The notes: generated from the letters alone by a model not told the origin. DNA of 38,215 nucleotides from an uncultured Acidobacteriia bacterium (GCA_903923395.1 CAIXXM010000169.1:1-38215), one strand, 5' to 3'; positions 1-9,649 are shown, counted from the stretch's first letter. Numbers and translations: made by a program.

Positions 1-75
1 TGCCGCATCAACGGCAGAACCCGGGGGGCCGGCAAGGATGCCGTGCCCGATATCACTCACTGGCGGAAATCATGA
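1..75 (+). other. Possible 3' end of an upstream gene
   Basis: Frame 1 is open from the window edge to a TGA at 73-75, which overlaps the fliC start codon in an ATGA arrangement. That is the coupling style used elsewhere in this operon. The 24 visible residues match nothing I recognise, and the other two forward frames are also open over this short stretch, so coding status is uncertain. Confidence 0.2.
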
Positions 76-1571
76 GTTTTTCCATTCAGACGAACGTAAC
101 TTCGCTGATCGCGCAGAATAACCTGCGCATCAACGGGAATTTTCAGTCTCAAACCATTCAGCGGCTGACCTCTGGCTACCGCATCAACTCCTCTGCGGAT
201 GACGCGGCCGGTCTTTCGATCGCGAATACATTCCGAAGTAACATTGCGGAACTCAGCCAGGGCGTGCGGAACGCAAGTGATGGCGTCAACCAGTTGCAGA
301 TTGTAGACGGCGGTTTGACGCAGATTTCGCAGATCCTGGACCGTCTCAAGACGCTGGCAACACAATCTGCATCCCAGACCTTCACCGGCGACCGGACAAC
401 ATTGAATACGGAGTACAGCAGCCTGCTGTCGGAAATTGACCGGCAGGCCAACAACGTGCAGCTGAACAGTGGCGGCCAATTCAACTCGAACCTCTCGGTA
501 TATATCGGCGGGGCAGTTACTGCCGCAAATTCCAACTCGAAAGTCAATGTCGACCTTTCCGGAGTGCAGAATGCCGCCGACAGTACCAGCCTTGGCTTGA
601 ATAATACCAGCGTCACGGGAGGGGGCAATCAGGTCGTTGGAGGCGGTGTCGATCTACGCACGACGCCTGCCGTTCTGGGCGCTGGCGGAAGCCAGGCCTT
701 CACGGTAAACTACACCGACTCAACAGGGTCGGCGGCATCCACCACAGTTACCGTTAAATCGGTCACGGGCGGTATCACCGTGGATAATGCATTGGGACAG
801 ATCAACAGCCAGCTCAACAGCCTGGGGATTAACGCCTCGGTGAACCAGACAACCGGATATCTACAGTTCAGTGGCAGCCGCGCGTTCAGCGTGAATGCAA
901 CAGGTCTGGCTGTGGCCGACGGTCTGGTCAGCAACGCCGCCACGATCACGGCAGACAACAAATCGCTCTATACCGTGACCGGGGCCAATCCGACGGGAGC
1001 CTCCTCAACAGAAAGCTTTTCTCTGGTCACCAGCAACAATCAGACAGTACAGTTCACGTTCGCTGGTGAAACGACGGCGGCGACGAAAGTCGCCGATATC
1101 AACAAAGTTTCTCAAGCTCTCGGCATTACAGCCAGCGTGGACAGCGCTGGAAACGTCCAGCTCAGCAGCCAGTCCAAGTTCACTGCAGTGCAGTCGGTGG
1201 CTGACGGAACGGGAGCCAACAATACCTTTGGTGCAGCCGTTGGGAACATCACGGTCAATAATCCGACCGCGGGTACCTCAAACGTGGGCAATGCAAATTC
1301 GGCGCTGGTAGCGATTCAGTCGGCGGTGCAGCAACTCGGTCTGATTCAGGGTGTTGTCGGCGCGGGCGAAAACAAATTGCAGTACGCGATCAACCTTGCC
1401 CAGTCGCAGATCAGCAACTTCTCGGCAGCACAGTCCACCATCCGTGACGCCGATGTGGCTTCGGAAGCGGCGAATCTGACAAAGGCACAGGTCTTGCAGC
1501 AGACCTCACTGGCGGCACTGGCGCAAGCGAACTCCGCGCCACAGGCAATTCTGTCCTTGCTGAAGGGATAA
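72..1571 (+). CDS. fliC: Flagellin (flagellar filament subunit)
   Basis: Structural subunit of the extracellular flagellar filament, 499 residues. The N-terminal D0/D1 helices (about residues 1-140) carry the family motifs LRINGNFQ, RLTSGYRINSSADDAAG and SDGVNQLQIVDGGL. The C-terminal D1/D0 region (about 400-499) carries SAQSTIRDADVASE and ends in LLKG. The central region (about 170-400) is Ser/Thr/Gly/Asn-rich and seems to hold two related flagellin_IN-like units, each ending in a strand-rich GINASV or GITASV stretch. This part should be surface-exposed. The ATG at 72 follows a GGCGG five bases upstream. A strong hairpin lies just downstream. Known biology says export would use the export apparatus and a dedicated chaperone. 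Identification is secure from both conserved ends. Confidence 0.97.
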   Translation: MSFSIQTNVTSLIAQNNLRINGNFQSQTIQRLTSGYRINSSADDAAGLSIANTFRSNIAELSQGVRNASDGVNQLQIVDGGLTQISQILDRLKTLATQSASQTFTGDRTTLNTEYSSLLSEIDRQANNVQLNSGGQFNSNLSVYIGGAVTAANSNSKVNVDLSGVQNAADSTSLGLNNTSVTGGGNQVVGGGVDLRTTPAVLGAGGSQAFTVNYTDSTGSAASTTVTVKSVTGGITVDNALGQINSQLNSLGINASVNQTTGYLQFSGSRAFSVNATGLAVADGLVSNAATITADNKSLYTVTGANPTGASSTESFSLVTSNNQTVQFTFAGETTAATKVADINKVSQALGITASVDSAGNVQLSSQSKFTAVQSVADGTGANNTFGAAVGNITVNNPTAGTSNVGNANSALVAIQSAVQQLGLIQGVVGAGENKLQYAINLAQSQISNFSAAQSTIRDADVASEAANLTKAQVLQQTSLAALAQANSAPQAILSLLKG

Positions 1572-1584
1572 CCTGTCTGACTCT

Positions 1585-1610
1585 GGCGGGCCGGTAAGCT
1601 CCGGCCCGCC
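1585..1610. terminator. GC-rich hairpin between fliC and fliD
   Basis: A perfect 10-bp inverted repeat (GGCGGGCCGG, loop TAAGCT, CCGGCCCGCC) sits 13 bases after the fliC stop. No T-run follows, so it is probably a partial terminator or a 3' mRNA-stabilising structure. Either would let flagellin outnumber the downstream cap protein. The structure is seen directly; the role is inferred. Confidence 0.65.
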
Positions 1611-1625
1611 GTAAGTGACTTCTCT

Positions 1626-2993
1626 ATGTCGACCTCATCCACTTCCAGTTCGGCGACATTCAATGGCTCGAGCCAATTTGCGGTAGACTTGCAGCAGGTC
1701 CTTACGAGAGCAGTGAGTATTGCATCACTGCCAATCTCCGCCCTGAACAATCAGGTGACCGCGTTACAGAGCCAGTCCACGGAGCTCGGCAACATCGACC
1801 AGAAGGTGTCCTCGCTCCAAAGCGCCGTGACGGGCTTGCAAAGCAGCCTGGCCTCCGGCCTTCTAAGTGTTTCCTCCTCTGACTCGACAGTAAGTGCCAC
1901 GCTTGGAACCGGCGCTTCGCCTGGAGACTACAGCATTCAAGTCCTCAGCACCGGAGCATCCGCAACCGCTCTAAGTCAGGCTGGCTCCACGACTGTAAGT
2001 GATCCGTCGACACAGGGCATTAGTACCTCCAAGAGCTACACCTTGACGGTGGGCGGTACGCAGATCTCCGTTTCGGCGGCATCCTCTTCGTTGAATGATC
2101 TTGCTGATGCCATCAACACGCAGGCGGGGGGAAGCGCCCAGGCAACGATTGTCAACGTGGGCAATTCGTCGTCCCCGGATTACAGACTCTCCCTGAAGGC
2201 AGTTGCGCTCGGCGATAACGCAATCTCACTCTCGGACGGCTCCAGTGAATTGATCACCAGCCAGACGACCGGTTCGCTGGCCAGTTATACAGTGGCCGGA
2301 CAAACGACGCCAGTCACAAGCTCCTCACGGACCATCACACTCGCTCCGGGGGTGACGGTGAACTTGTTGTCAGCAGGCACAACGGGCAATCCAGCAACGG
2401 TCACCGTCGCACAGAACCCTGCGGCACTGGAGAGCTCCCTCAGCAACTTCGCTTCCGCCTACAATGCAGTTGTCGACGAACTCGCTACCCAACATGGGAC
2501 AAATGCCGGTGCATTGGCTGGCCAAAGCATTCTCAATTCTGTATCGACTTCACTGCGTGAGTTAGGCGGCTACTCGAACGGCTCACCGGAGGCTTCTCTA
2601 GCCGCCTTCGGCATAACGCTGGATACAAGCGGACACCTAAACGTGGACTCGTCCACATTCAGTACCGCGGCGCAATCAAATTTCTCAACCCTGAAGGCCT
2701 TACTCGGTTCAACGACCACCAGTGGCTTCCTCTATGCGGCGACCAATCAACTCAACGGATTGCAGGACCCAACCAATGGGATTTTGAAACTGCAGGAGGC
2801 ACAGGTCTCGCGAACCATCACCAATGATCAGAACCAAATATCGGACAAACAGAGCAACGTCGACCAATTACAGACTAGCCTGCAGGCTCAACTCGCGAAA
2901 GCCGACGCCTCAATCGCAAGCCTGGAGTCGCAGGTAACTTATTACACTAACTTATTCACCACGGAGCGCGGCTATAACAACACCGGTTACTGA
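1626..2993 (+). CDS. fliD: Flagellar filament cap protein FliD (HAP2)
   Basis: Filament cap that helps flagellin polymerise at the distal tip, 455 residues. The N-terminal FliD helical region (about 30-120) includes ISALNNQVTALQSQSTELG, typical of the family. The middle is a Ser/Thr-rich beta domain with a flagellin_IN-like unit (about 130-190). The C-terminal helical region (about 250-450) ends in a heptad-like stretch (QISDKQSNVDQLQTSLQAQL) followed by LESQVTYYTNLFTTE, which is typical of the FliD end. It lies 55 bases after fliC, and its 3' end overlaps a small FliT-like gene. Composition matches fliC. Confidence 0.95.
   Translation: MSTSSTSSSATFNGSSQFAVDLQQVLTRAVSIASLPISALNNQVTALQSQSTELGNIDQKVSSLQSAVTGLQSSLASGLLSVSSSDSTVSATLGTGASPGDYSIQVLSTGASATALSQAGSTTVSDPSTQGISTSKSYTLTVGGTQISVSAASSSLNDLADAINTQAGGSAQATIVNVGNSSSPDYRLSLKAVALGDNAISLSDGSSELITSQTTGSLASYTVAGQTTPVTSSSRTITLAPGVTVNLLSAGTTGNPATVTVAQNPAALESSLSNFASAYNAVVDELATQHGTNAGALAGQSILNSVSTSLRELGGYSNGSPEASLAAFGITLDTSGHLNVDSSTFSTAAQSNFSTLKALLGSTTTSGFLYAATNQLNGLQDPTNGILKLQEAQVSRTITNDQNQISDKQSNVDQLQTSLQAQLAKADASIASLESQVTYYTNLFTTERGYNNTGY
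2963..2966 (+). promoter_or_regulatory. Ribosome binding site inside the end of fliD
   Basis: GGAG sits seven bases before an ATA codon at 2974, in a reading frame that has no ATG, GTG or TTG ahead of its conserved body. Spacing is ideal, and this decides the proposed start of the small gene at 2974-3258. Confidence 0.45.
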
Positions 2994-3258
2994 TCTTGAG
3001 ATTCGGCTCTCATCCGCCCGGAGATCACTTGAGGCCGGCGACTGGGAAACCTTCGCATCCCTCGTTATTGATCTTGAGAAATCGGCGGAGGCTCCAACAC
3101 AATCGGACGCCACCCGGGTCCTCGGTGAACTTCACTCGCTGCTTGTGAGCGCGAAAGCATACCGTGAACATCTCAGGCATACCCTCCGCAACGTCGCGGT
3201 GAGCCAGCAATTTCGCGGCAAACCCGTCAGTTCCCACGGCAAAACTTTGGCGGCCTGA
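2974..3258 (+). CDS. Small FliT-like flagellar chaperone candidate (non-canonical start)
   Basis: Translating the gap between fliD and flgB in frame 1 gives about 94 uninterrupted helix-rich residues. They include RRSLEAGDWETFASLVIDLE and LHSLLVSAKAYREHLRHTLR. The pattern of two amphipathic helices with an AGDW-type turn resembles FliT/FlgN export chaperones, and fliT usually follows fliD. The frame is open from 2938, but the only possible initiators before the body are ATA at 2974 (with GGAG seven bases upstream) or ATT codons. The first conventional start, GTG near 3148, would remove the N-terminal half. Possible readings are ATA initiation with coupling to fliD, a sequencing error, or a decayed start. 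Coding status looks good; the FliT assignment is inferred from position and helix pattern. FliS is a less likely alternative. Confidence 0.6.
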   Translation: MTTPVTDLEIRLSSARRSLEAGDWETFASLVIDLEKSAEAPTQSDATRVLGELHSLLVSAKAYREHLRHTLRNVAVSQQFRGKPVSSHGKTLAA

Positions 3259-3311
3259 CAATTTTCTGGCAATCACTGACCGCCCTATTGTTGAAACGCA
3301 AGGACTTCTGT

Positions 3312-3680
3312 TTGGCATCAGACCTGCACATTTCGATGGTGATGAAACTGAACCAGACTGGAATGGAACTGGAAAACTACCTGACGTTTCTTTCCAGGCG
3401 CCAGACAGTAACAGCTTCAAACATCGCAAATGCCGACACGCCGGGATACAGGACAAAAGACATAGTCCAGCCCCAGTCCTTTGGCGATATCTTTCAACAT
3501 CAGTCCTTGAACGCTGTGGAGGTGAATACCGGCCGTACGCAGAATGACGGGAACAACGTTGATCTTGACCGCGAAGCCCGAATCCTGGCTGAAAACACAC
3601 TCCGCTTCAATATTGCTACTCAGATAGTCAAGGGTGATTTCAAACAGCTCAAGATGGCTATCGAGGAAGGGAAATCCTGA
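3312..3680 (+). CDS. flgB: Flagellar proximal rod protein FlgB
   Basis: One of the periplasmic proximal-rod subunits linking the MS ring to the distal rod. The diagnostic flagellar rod motif SNIANADTPGYRTKDI lies near the N-terminus and the C-terminal LRFNIATQIVKGDFKQLKMA helix fits FlgB. The frame is open from a TTG at 3288. The TTG at 3312 is preferred because AAGGA lies seven bases upstream, giving 122 residues. ATG codons at 3336 and 3342 are alternatives without a clear ribosome binding site. The stop codon overlaps the flgC ATG by one base (TGATG), indicating coupling. Confidence 0.9.
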   Translation: MASDLHISMVMKLNQTGMELENYLTFLSRRQTVTASNIANADTPGYRTKDIVQPQSFGDIFQHQSLNAVEVNTGRTQNDGNNVDLDREARILAENTLRFNIATQIVKGDFKQLKMAIEEGKS

Positions 3681-4114
3681 TGAACCTGTTCGGTGCCATT
3701 TCTATCGCATCCTCCGGAATGTCTGCTCAGCGCGCACGTGCGCAAGTCATAGCCGAAAACCTGGCCAATGCGGATACAACCAGAACGCCGGATGGAGGGC
3801 CATACAAGCGAAAAGATCTTGTCTTCGAGTCCACGGACATTCCCCAAACCTTCTCTGAAGTTTTTTCGCAAGCGGGCATGAACGCAACCGGCGTCTCCGT
3901 GTCGAACATCATCAGTGATGACCGTGACCCCGAACGCCGCTATCTTCCCGGACATCCCGATGCCGACAGCAACGGCTATGTCTCGTTTCCCCGCGTCAAC
4001 CCCGCCGAGGAAATGGTGGACCTGATGAGCACGTCCCGCAGCTATGACGCCAACGTCGCCGTAGTGTCGAGCCTGAAAGATATGATCTCGAAATCCGTCG
4101 ATCTCTTCCGTTAA
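3680..4114 (+). CDS. flgC: Flagellar proximal rod protein FlgC
   Basis: Second proximal-rod subunit, 144 residues, the usual length for FlgC. The N-terminal helix carries ISSGM-like and AENLANADTTRTPDGGPYKR motifs, where GGPYKRK is characteristic of FlgC. The central VSNIISDDRDPERRYLPGHPDADSNGYV segment is the FlgC-specific insertion, and the end (VDLMSTSRSYDANVAVVSS) is the conserved C-terminal rod helix. It starts at an ATG overlapping the flgB stop and is followed three bases later by fliE, the standard order flgB-flgC-fliE. Confidence 0.95.
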   Translation: MNLFGAISIASSGMSAQRARAQVIAENLANADTTRTPDGGPYKRKDLVFESTDIPQTFSEVFSQAGMNATGVSVSNIISDDRDPERRYLPGHPDADSNGYVSFPRVNPAEEMVDLMSTSRSYDANVAVVSSLKDMISKSVDLFR

Positions 4115-4117
4115 ACC

Positions 4118-4405
4118 ATGCCTGTTCAAATCCAACCTGGCCTGACCTATTCGGTACCCTCTCCGGCAACTGCTCAGCCGGGCAAGGGAGGTTTTGCCGC
4201 GGTAATGGATTCGGCCATCACTGCTGTAGAGGACACCTCCAATACCGCCCAGAAGGCAGTCCTGGACTTCATCTCAGGCGGAAGCCAGGACCTTCATACA
4301 GTAGCCCTCGCCTCACAGCGGGCTGAAGTTTCCATGGAACTGTTCCAGCAAGTCCGCAACAAACTTGTCTCGGCCTATCAGGAGATCATGCGCTCGCAAC
4401 TTTGA
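4118..4405 (+). CDS. fliE: Flagellar hook-basal body adaptor FliE
   Basis: Small rod-MS ring junction protein and early export substrate, 95 residues. The C-terminal part (DFISGGSQDLHTVALASQRA, then ELFQQVRNKLVSAYQEIMR) is the family signature, with conserved VRNK-V-AYQEIM. The N-terminus is short and poorly conserved, as is normal. It begins three bases after flgC and ends 13 bases before the fliF start chosen here. Family and context agree fully. Confidence 0.94.
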   Translation: MPVQIQPGLTYSVPSPATAQPGKGGFAAVMDSAITAVEDTSNTAQKAVLDFISGGSQDLHTVALASQRAEVSMELFQQVRNKLVSAYQEIMRSQL

Positions 4406-4418
4406 GAGCGCTGAAGCC

Positions 4419-6116
4419 ATGGAGCAGATCCTCACATTCTGGCGCAGCCTCAACCCCGTGCGGAGGGTCACGCTGATTGCGATCCCCCTCGCACTCGCCA
4501 TTGCCATCTTCGCGTTCGCCCGCTGGCGACATGACAGTGCCTTTCGCGTCCTCTATTCTTCGCTCGCTCCCGAGGACGCTGCTGCCATCACCCAGAAGCT
4601 TCGCGAGGGTGCGGTCGAGTTCCGGACAGATGAAACCGGCGGATCCATTCTCGTCCCGGCAGAGAGAATCGCGGAGGCACGCATGGCCCTTGCAGCGGCT
4701 GGTCTGCCGAAATCCGGGCGGATCGGCTTTGAGATCTTTGACCGCACCAACATTGGCGGAACAGATTTCGCAGAGCAGGTCAACTTTCGCCGTGCTCTGG
4801 AAGGGGAATTGGAGCGCACCCTCGCTACCCTGTCACAGATCGAGACGGCGCGCGTGCATATCACGGTCGCGAAAGATTCCGTCTTCCTGGAATCGAGACA
4901 ACCTGCCAAGGCGACGGTTGTCGTGCGCCTCAAGAGATCCAATAGGCTCTCGCAATCGACGATCACCGCGATCGGAAATCTTGTGTCAAGCGCCGTGGAA
5001 GGTCTCACACCCGACCGCGTCGCCGTCATTGACTCCAATGGGCAACTTCTTAGCCGGATTTCCCAATCCGAGGATTCCGAGGCGCAACTGGCGGAAGCAA
5101 ATCTCGATTACCGGCACCGGGTCGAAGGCGAACTGCTCCAAAAAGTGAACAATTCGCTTGGCCCCCTCCTCGGCGAGAGCCGCTTCCGTGCCGGCATCTC
5201 CGTCGACTGTGACTTCACCAGCGCGGAAGAGAACGCCGAAACGCTGGACCCAAACGCCTCGGTCGTTACCACTTCCCAAACGACGGAGGAATCGAGCGCT
5301 GCTGGAATCGCCAGCGGTGTGCCAGGTGCCGCGTCCAATCTACCCCGCCCGGTGAGCCGCCCCGCAACCGGCGCCACCGGACTCATCCGCCGCACCGAAA
5401 ATCTCGCCTACCAGACGAGTAAGACTGTCCGAAGAGTCATTACTCCCAAAGGCTCCATCCGCAAGATTTCTGCTGCTGTGATCATCGATCAGACAGCGCG
5501 CTGGGAGGGCGTCGGAACCAGGGCGAAACGGGTGCTCACACCGCCTCCTCCCGAGGTGCTGAAGGGAGTCAGGGATGTCGTCGCGGGGATTCTTGGCATC
5601 AACGAACAGCGTGGCGATCTGATTACCGTCGAGACACTGCCCTTTGAGACGACGCTCTCCGCCGAACCCCCGCCCGCGCCGAATTCCGGACCTGCCCCGG
5701 CGGCTGGCCTGACCCAGCGGGAACAACTCATCACCGGCATCGCCGCGGGCGTTCTTCTGCTCACCATCGCCGCCTTCTTCATGCTGCGCAAGAAGAAGCC
5801 CAAGCTGACCCCGGAAGACCTCGCCGCGGCCGCGTTGGAACCCGGACAACAACAGCCGGCAACCACCGCAATCACCGAGGGCTCCGCACAACCGGGTTCC
5901 GCCGGCACCAATGCGATCGAGACGACGATGACAGATGTTGAAGCGCAACAGGCGCAACTCGAAGCCGAAGCGATGAGCCGCATCAAACTTCCGCCGAATT
6001 CGAAAGCCTCCGAGGTGCTGCTGAAACACATTCGCGAAGCCATCACGAAAGACTCGCAGGGCGTGACGAATATTCTGCGATCGTGGGTCAGCGATATCGA
6101 AATCAGGAAGAGCTGA
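4419..6116 (+). CDS. fliF: Flagellar MS-ring protein FliF
   Basis: Inner-membrane ring on which rod, C-ring and export gate assemble, 565 residues. A first membrane helix lies near residues 17-32 (VTLIAIPLALAIAIFAFA), then the YscJ/FliF ring-building domains (FRVLYSSLAPEDAAAITQKL; TDFAEQVNFRRALEGELERT; ARVHITVAKDSVF). A second membrane helix follows (LITGIAAGVLLLTIAAFFML) with a basic stop RKKK. The C-terminal FliG-binding tail ends in TNILRSWVSDIE. The ATG at 4419 is chosen over 4365 because the longer version overlaps the end of fliE and its extra residues fit nothing in FliF. The Pro/Ala-rich stretch before the second helix is a variable linker in this family. Confidence 0.95.
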   Translation: MEQILTFWRSLNPVRRVTLIAIPLALAIAIFAFARWRHDSAFRVLYSSLAPEDAAAITQKLREGAVEFRTDETGGSILVPAERIAEARMALAAAGLPKSGRIGFEIFDRTNIGGTDFAEQVNFRRALEGELERTLATLSQIETARVHITVAKDSVFLESRQPAKATVVVRLKRSNRLSQSTITAIGNLVSSAVEGLTPDRVAVIDSNGQLLSRISQSEDSEAQLAEANLDYRHRVEGELLQKVNNSLGPLLGESRFRAGISVDCDFTSAEENAETLDPNASVVTTSQTTEESSAAGIASGVPGAASNLPRPVSRPATGATGLIRRTENLAYQTSKTVRRVITPKGSIRKISAAVIIDQTARWEGVGTRAKRVLTPPPPEVLKGVRDVVAGILGINEQRGDLITVETLPFETTLSAEPPPAPNSGPAPAAGLTQREQLITGIAAGVLLLTIAAFFMLRKKKPKLTPEDLAAAALEPGQQQPATTAITEGSAQPGSAGTNAIETTMTDVEAQQAQLEAEAMSRIKLPPNSKASEVLLKHIREAITKDSQGVTNILRSWVSDIEIRKS

Positions 6117-6119
6117 CCG

Positions 6120-7157
6120 ATGATCACCAACGCCGTCGCGCCGCCCCAGACAGAACAAATCAGCGGCCTCCGCAAAGCCGCGATGCTATTGACCCTGGTC
6201 GGTGAAAAGACGGGTGCCGAACTCCTGAAGCACTTTAGCGACGAAGAAGTGCAGTTGATCAGCCGTGAGATCGCACGTCTCGACCCGGTCTCTTCCGAAC
6301 AAGCCGAGATCATCCTGACGGAGTTCTACCAGATGACGGTGGCGCGGGACTTCGTCGTGCGCGGCGGCCTCGACTTCGCGAAAAAAATGCTGATTCAGGC
6401 CTTTGGACCCGACGTCGCGAAGCGCCTGATCGACCGCCTGGCCAAGTCCGTTGGCGGAGATTTTGCGAACCTCGACATCCTGCAGAAAGTAGACCCGCAA
6501 CAGCTCGCCAAGTTCATACACAACGAACACCCCCAGACCATCGCACTGATTCTTTCGCACTTGAACGCGTCACAGGCCGCGGCCCTGCTCATTTCCCTGC
6601 CGCCGGAATTGCGGTCTGACGTTTCTCTGCGAATGGCAAGCCTCGACCAAATCTCGCCGGAAATCATCTCGAAAATCGCCACGATTATCGGCCAGAAGCT
6701 CCAGGCCCTCGGCGAGTTCAGCCGCGAAAGCTATGGCGGCGTGCGCGCCGTCGCAGAAATGTTCAACCGGCTGGACTCGGGCTCCAGCAAAGAGATTCTG
6801 GAGGTCATCGAAACCCAGAACCCCAACCTCGTCGAAACAATCCGCCACCTCATGTTCGTCTTCGAAGACCTGCTGCTGATCGACGTAAATCAGATCAAAG
6901 AACTCATGGCGCGGATTGACCGCAAAGTTCTAACGACCGCCCTCAAAGGCACTTCCGAACAGCTTCGCGAACACTTTCTACAAACCATGTCGGGCCGTGC
7001 GCAGGAAATGCTCAAGGAAGACATGGAAGCCATGGGACCGATCCGCATCAAAGAGGTGGAAGCGGCCCAGCAACAGATCATCTCGCTCGTCCGTCAGCTC
7101 GAAAACGAGGGAGTCATCACGCTGAAGGGCTCCGTGGGCGAACAGTATGTTGTCTAA
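6120..7157 (+). CDS. fliG: Flagellar motor switch protein FliG
   Basis: C-ring protein that couples torque from the stator to the MS ring and takes part in direction switching, 345 residues as expected. The N-terminal domain binds the FliF tail (SGLRKAAMLLTLVGEKTGAE). The middle domain has the HPQTIALILSHL segment, a form of the conserved EHPQ motif. The C-terminal torque helix region includes VFEDLLLIDVNQIKELMARI, with charged residues expected to contact MotA. It begins three bases after fliF and its end overlaps fliH by 11 bases. Confidence 0.97.
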   Translation: MITNAVAPPQTEQISGLRKAAMLLTLVGEKTGAELLKHFSDEEVQLISREIARLDPVSSEQAEIILTEFYQMTVARDFVVRGGLDFAKKMLIQAFGPDVAKRLIDRLAKSVGGDFANLDILQKVDPQQLAKFIHNEHPQTIALILSHLNASQAAALLISLPPELRSDVSLRMASLDQISPEIISKIATIIGQKLQALGEFSRESYGGVRAVAEMFNRLDSGSSKEILEVIETQNPNLVETIRHLMFVFEDLLLIDVNQIKELMARIDRKVLTTALKGTSEQLREHFLQTMSGRAQEMLKEDMEAMGPIRIKEVEAAQQQIISLVRQLENEGVITLKGSVGEQYVV

Positions 7158-7827
7158 GGTGCTGAGCGGATTCCTCGCGGACTTCGCGGAACCACTCGTG
7201 ATCCCGTCGATTCAGCCAAACGACTTTCGTCCGCAGGAGGAAAAAGCAACACCAGCCTCCCCCGCGCCGGCAACCGCCCAGAACCATCCCGATAGATCCG
7301 CGGAAATTGCCGAACTCCAAGCCGAACTCGCGAGCTTGCGCGAGCAGACCGCACGCGCGGAACGCAATGCCTTCGCGCAGGGCGAACAACATGGACGCGG
7401 CCAGGCCAAGGCGGAAATCCAGCCCGTGATGGACCGCATGAACGCCTCCATTCAGGAAGTGCTCGACATGCGCCCGCAACTCCGCCGGGCCGCTGAGCAG
7501 GACCTCGTGCGACTCGCGCTGGCGATTGCCCGCCGAATCCTGCACCGCGAGTTGCACGTGGACCCCGCCGCCCTTTCCGGACTGGTCCGTTTTGCGTTTG
7601 ACCGCATCGGGCGCGCCGAGAAGTACCACATCCGTGTACACCCCAACATGGCGGAAGCAGTCGAGCAGTCCGTGCCGCGCCGCCACGACGCGTCGATCCA
7701 AGTGGAGGCAGATCCTGCCTGCGCACTCGGAACACTCATCATCCGAACCGGCGGCGGAACGATCGACGCCTCCGTCGAAAACCAGCTCGACGAAATCTCG
7801 AAAGGACTCACGGACCGAATGTCATGA
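7147..7827 (+). CDS. fliH: Flagellar export ATPase regulator FliH
   Basis: Stator-like regulator that ties the FliI hexamer to the C-ring, 226 residues. The N-terminal third is variable and Pro/Ala-rich. A long amphipathic coiled coil (about 50-110) has Ala/Gly-rich spacing, including FAQGEQHGRGQAKAEIQ, typical of the FliH GxxxG region. The C-terminal domain (about 115-220; DLVRLALAIARRILHRELHV and SVENQLDEISKGL) matches the FliH/YscL fold. It starts inside the end of fliG and its TGA overlaps the fliI ATG (ATGA), so translational coupling is likely. Confidence 0.9.
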   Translation: MLSKVLSGFLADFAEPLVIPSIQPNDFRPQEEKATPASPAPATAQNHPDRSAEIAELQAELASLREQTARAERNAFAQGEQHGRGQAKAEIQPVMDRMNASIQEVLDMRPQLRRAAEQDLVRLALAIARRILHRELHVDPAALSGLVRFAFDRIGRAEKYHIRVHPNMAEAVEQSVPRRHDASIQVEADPACALGTLIIRTGGGTIDASVENQLDEISKGLTDRMS

Positions 7828-9142
7828 CCGCGTCCATTGACTTGAACCGTTACATCTCACTTGTGGAACACATGGACCCCGTTGTTCTCGAGGGCGAAGT
7901 CGTCGAACTGGTAGGCCTGTTGATTGAGTCCAACGGACCTGCAGCAGCGATTGGCGATTTTTGCGAAGTTCGAACCCGTGATGGACATTCGATCCGCACG
8001 CAGGTCGTGGGTTTCCGCGATGGACGGGTGCTCTCCATGCCGCTCGAAGAAACAGGAGGCTTGCGCTTGGGCGACCGCATCCTGTGCCGCGGCGGGCAAT
8101 CCAACGTCGAGGTGTCGCCGGATCTGTTGGGGCGCGTGGTGGATGGCTTCGGAAAGGTGATGGACGGGTTGCCGGCACCGCACATGACGGACCGTGTGCC
8201 ACTCTATGGAACTCCGCCGAACCCCCTCACCCGCGCGCATATCGTGGAGAAACTGAACACTGGAATACGCGTGATTGATGGCATGCTTCCCTGCGGCAAG
8301 GGCCAGCGCATCGGGATCTTCGGCGGCAGCGGAGTTGGAAAAAGTACGCTGCTGGGGGTAATGTCGAAGTCGAGTTCCGCCGATGTAAATGTCATCGCCA
8401 TGATTGGCGAAAGAAATCGCGAAGTGCGAGCGTTTCTGGAGCATGAGCTTGGGCCGGAGGGCATGAAGAAGTCTGTGGTGGTGGTGGCCACTTCTGACAG
8501 GCCAGCCCCTCTGCGCGTGCGGGCCTGCTTTGTGGCATTGGCGATTGCGGAGTATTTCAAGGACCAGGGGAAGAGTGTATTGCTTGTGATGGATTCGATC
8601 ACCCGTCTGGCGATGGCGCAGCGGGAGATCGGGCTGGCGGCTGGTGAACCGCCCAGCCAGAAGGGCTACACGCCTTCAGTCTTCAGTCTGTTGCCGAAGA
8701 TCTGCGAACGCGCAGGAAATTTTGATTCGGGTTCGATCACTGGTTTCTTCACCGTGCTCGTCGAGGGCGATGATTTCAATGAGCCCATCTGCGATGCGGT
8801 ACGGTCGATACTCGATGGACACATTACGCTTTCGCGGCAGTTGGGCGCGGCTGGGCATTATCCGGCAATTTCCGTCTTGGATTCGGTCAGCCGCTTGCAG
8901 AGTCAATTGTTTACCAGCCGCGAAGCGGAAAGCGCGGCAAAGATCCGGCAAGCGCTAGCCCTGTACCGGGATTCAGAAGATCTGATTCATCTGGGGGCCT
9001 ATGTCTCGGGGTCCAATCCACAACTGGACTCCATCATCCGGTCGCGGGGCGAGTTGATGAAGTTTCTGCGGCAGCCTCCTGAGGATGTGTCGAGTCCGGA
9101 AGAGACGATTCGTCAGATGGAAGCCGTGGCCGGGATGGTGCC

Positions 9143-9146
<4 letters not shown>
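7824..9146 (+). CDS. fliI: Flagellum-specific export ATPase FliI
   Basis: ATPase that unfolds and feeds substrates to the flagellar type III secretion gate, 440 residues. The Walker A loop GGSGVGKST is at about residues 167-175. The Walker B strand is in SVLLVMDSITRLAMAQREIG, followed by AAGEPPSQKGYTPSVFSLLP, which distinguishes FliI/SctN from F1 beta subunits. An N-terminal beta-barrel and a C-terminal helical domain flank the core. ATGA overlap with fliH and GTGA overlap with fliJ place all three in one translational unit, matching their physical complex. Confidence 0.97.

Positions 9147-9649
<503 letters not shown>

Noticed and set aside
40-60. Possible sigma-28 promoter before fliC (CCCGATAT resembling GCCGATAA)
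   Set aside because: No TAAA-type -35 box lies about 15 bases upstream, and the region may be coding for the preceding gene.
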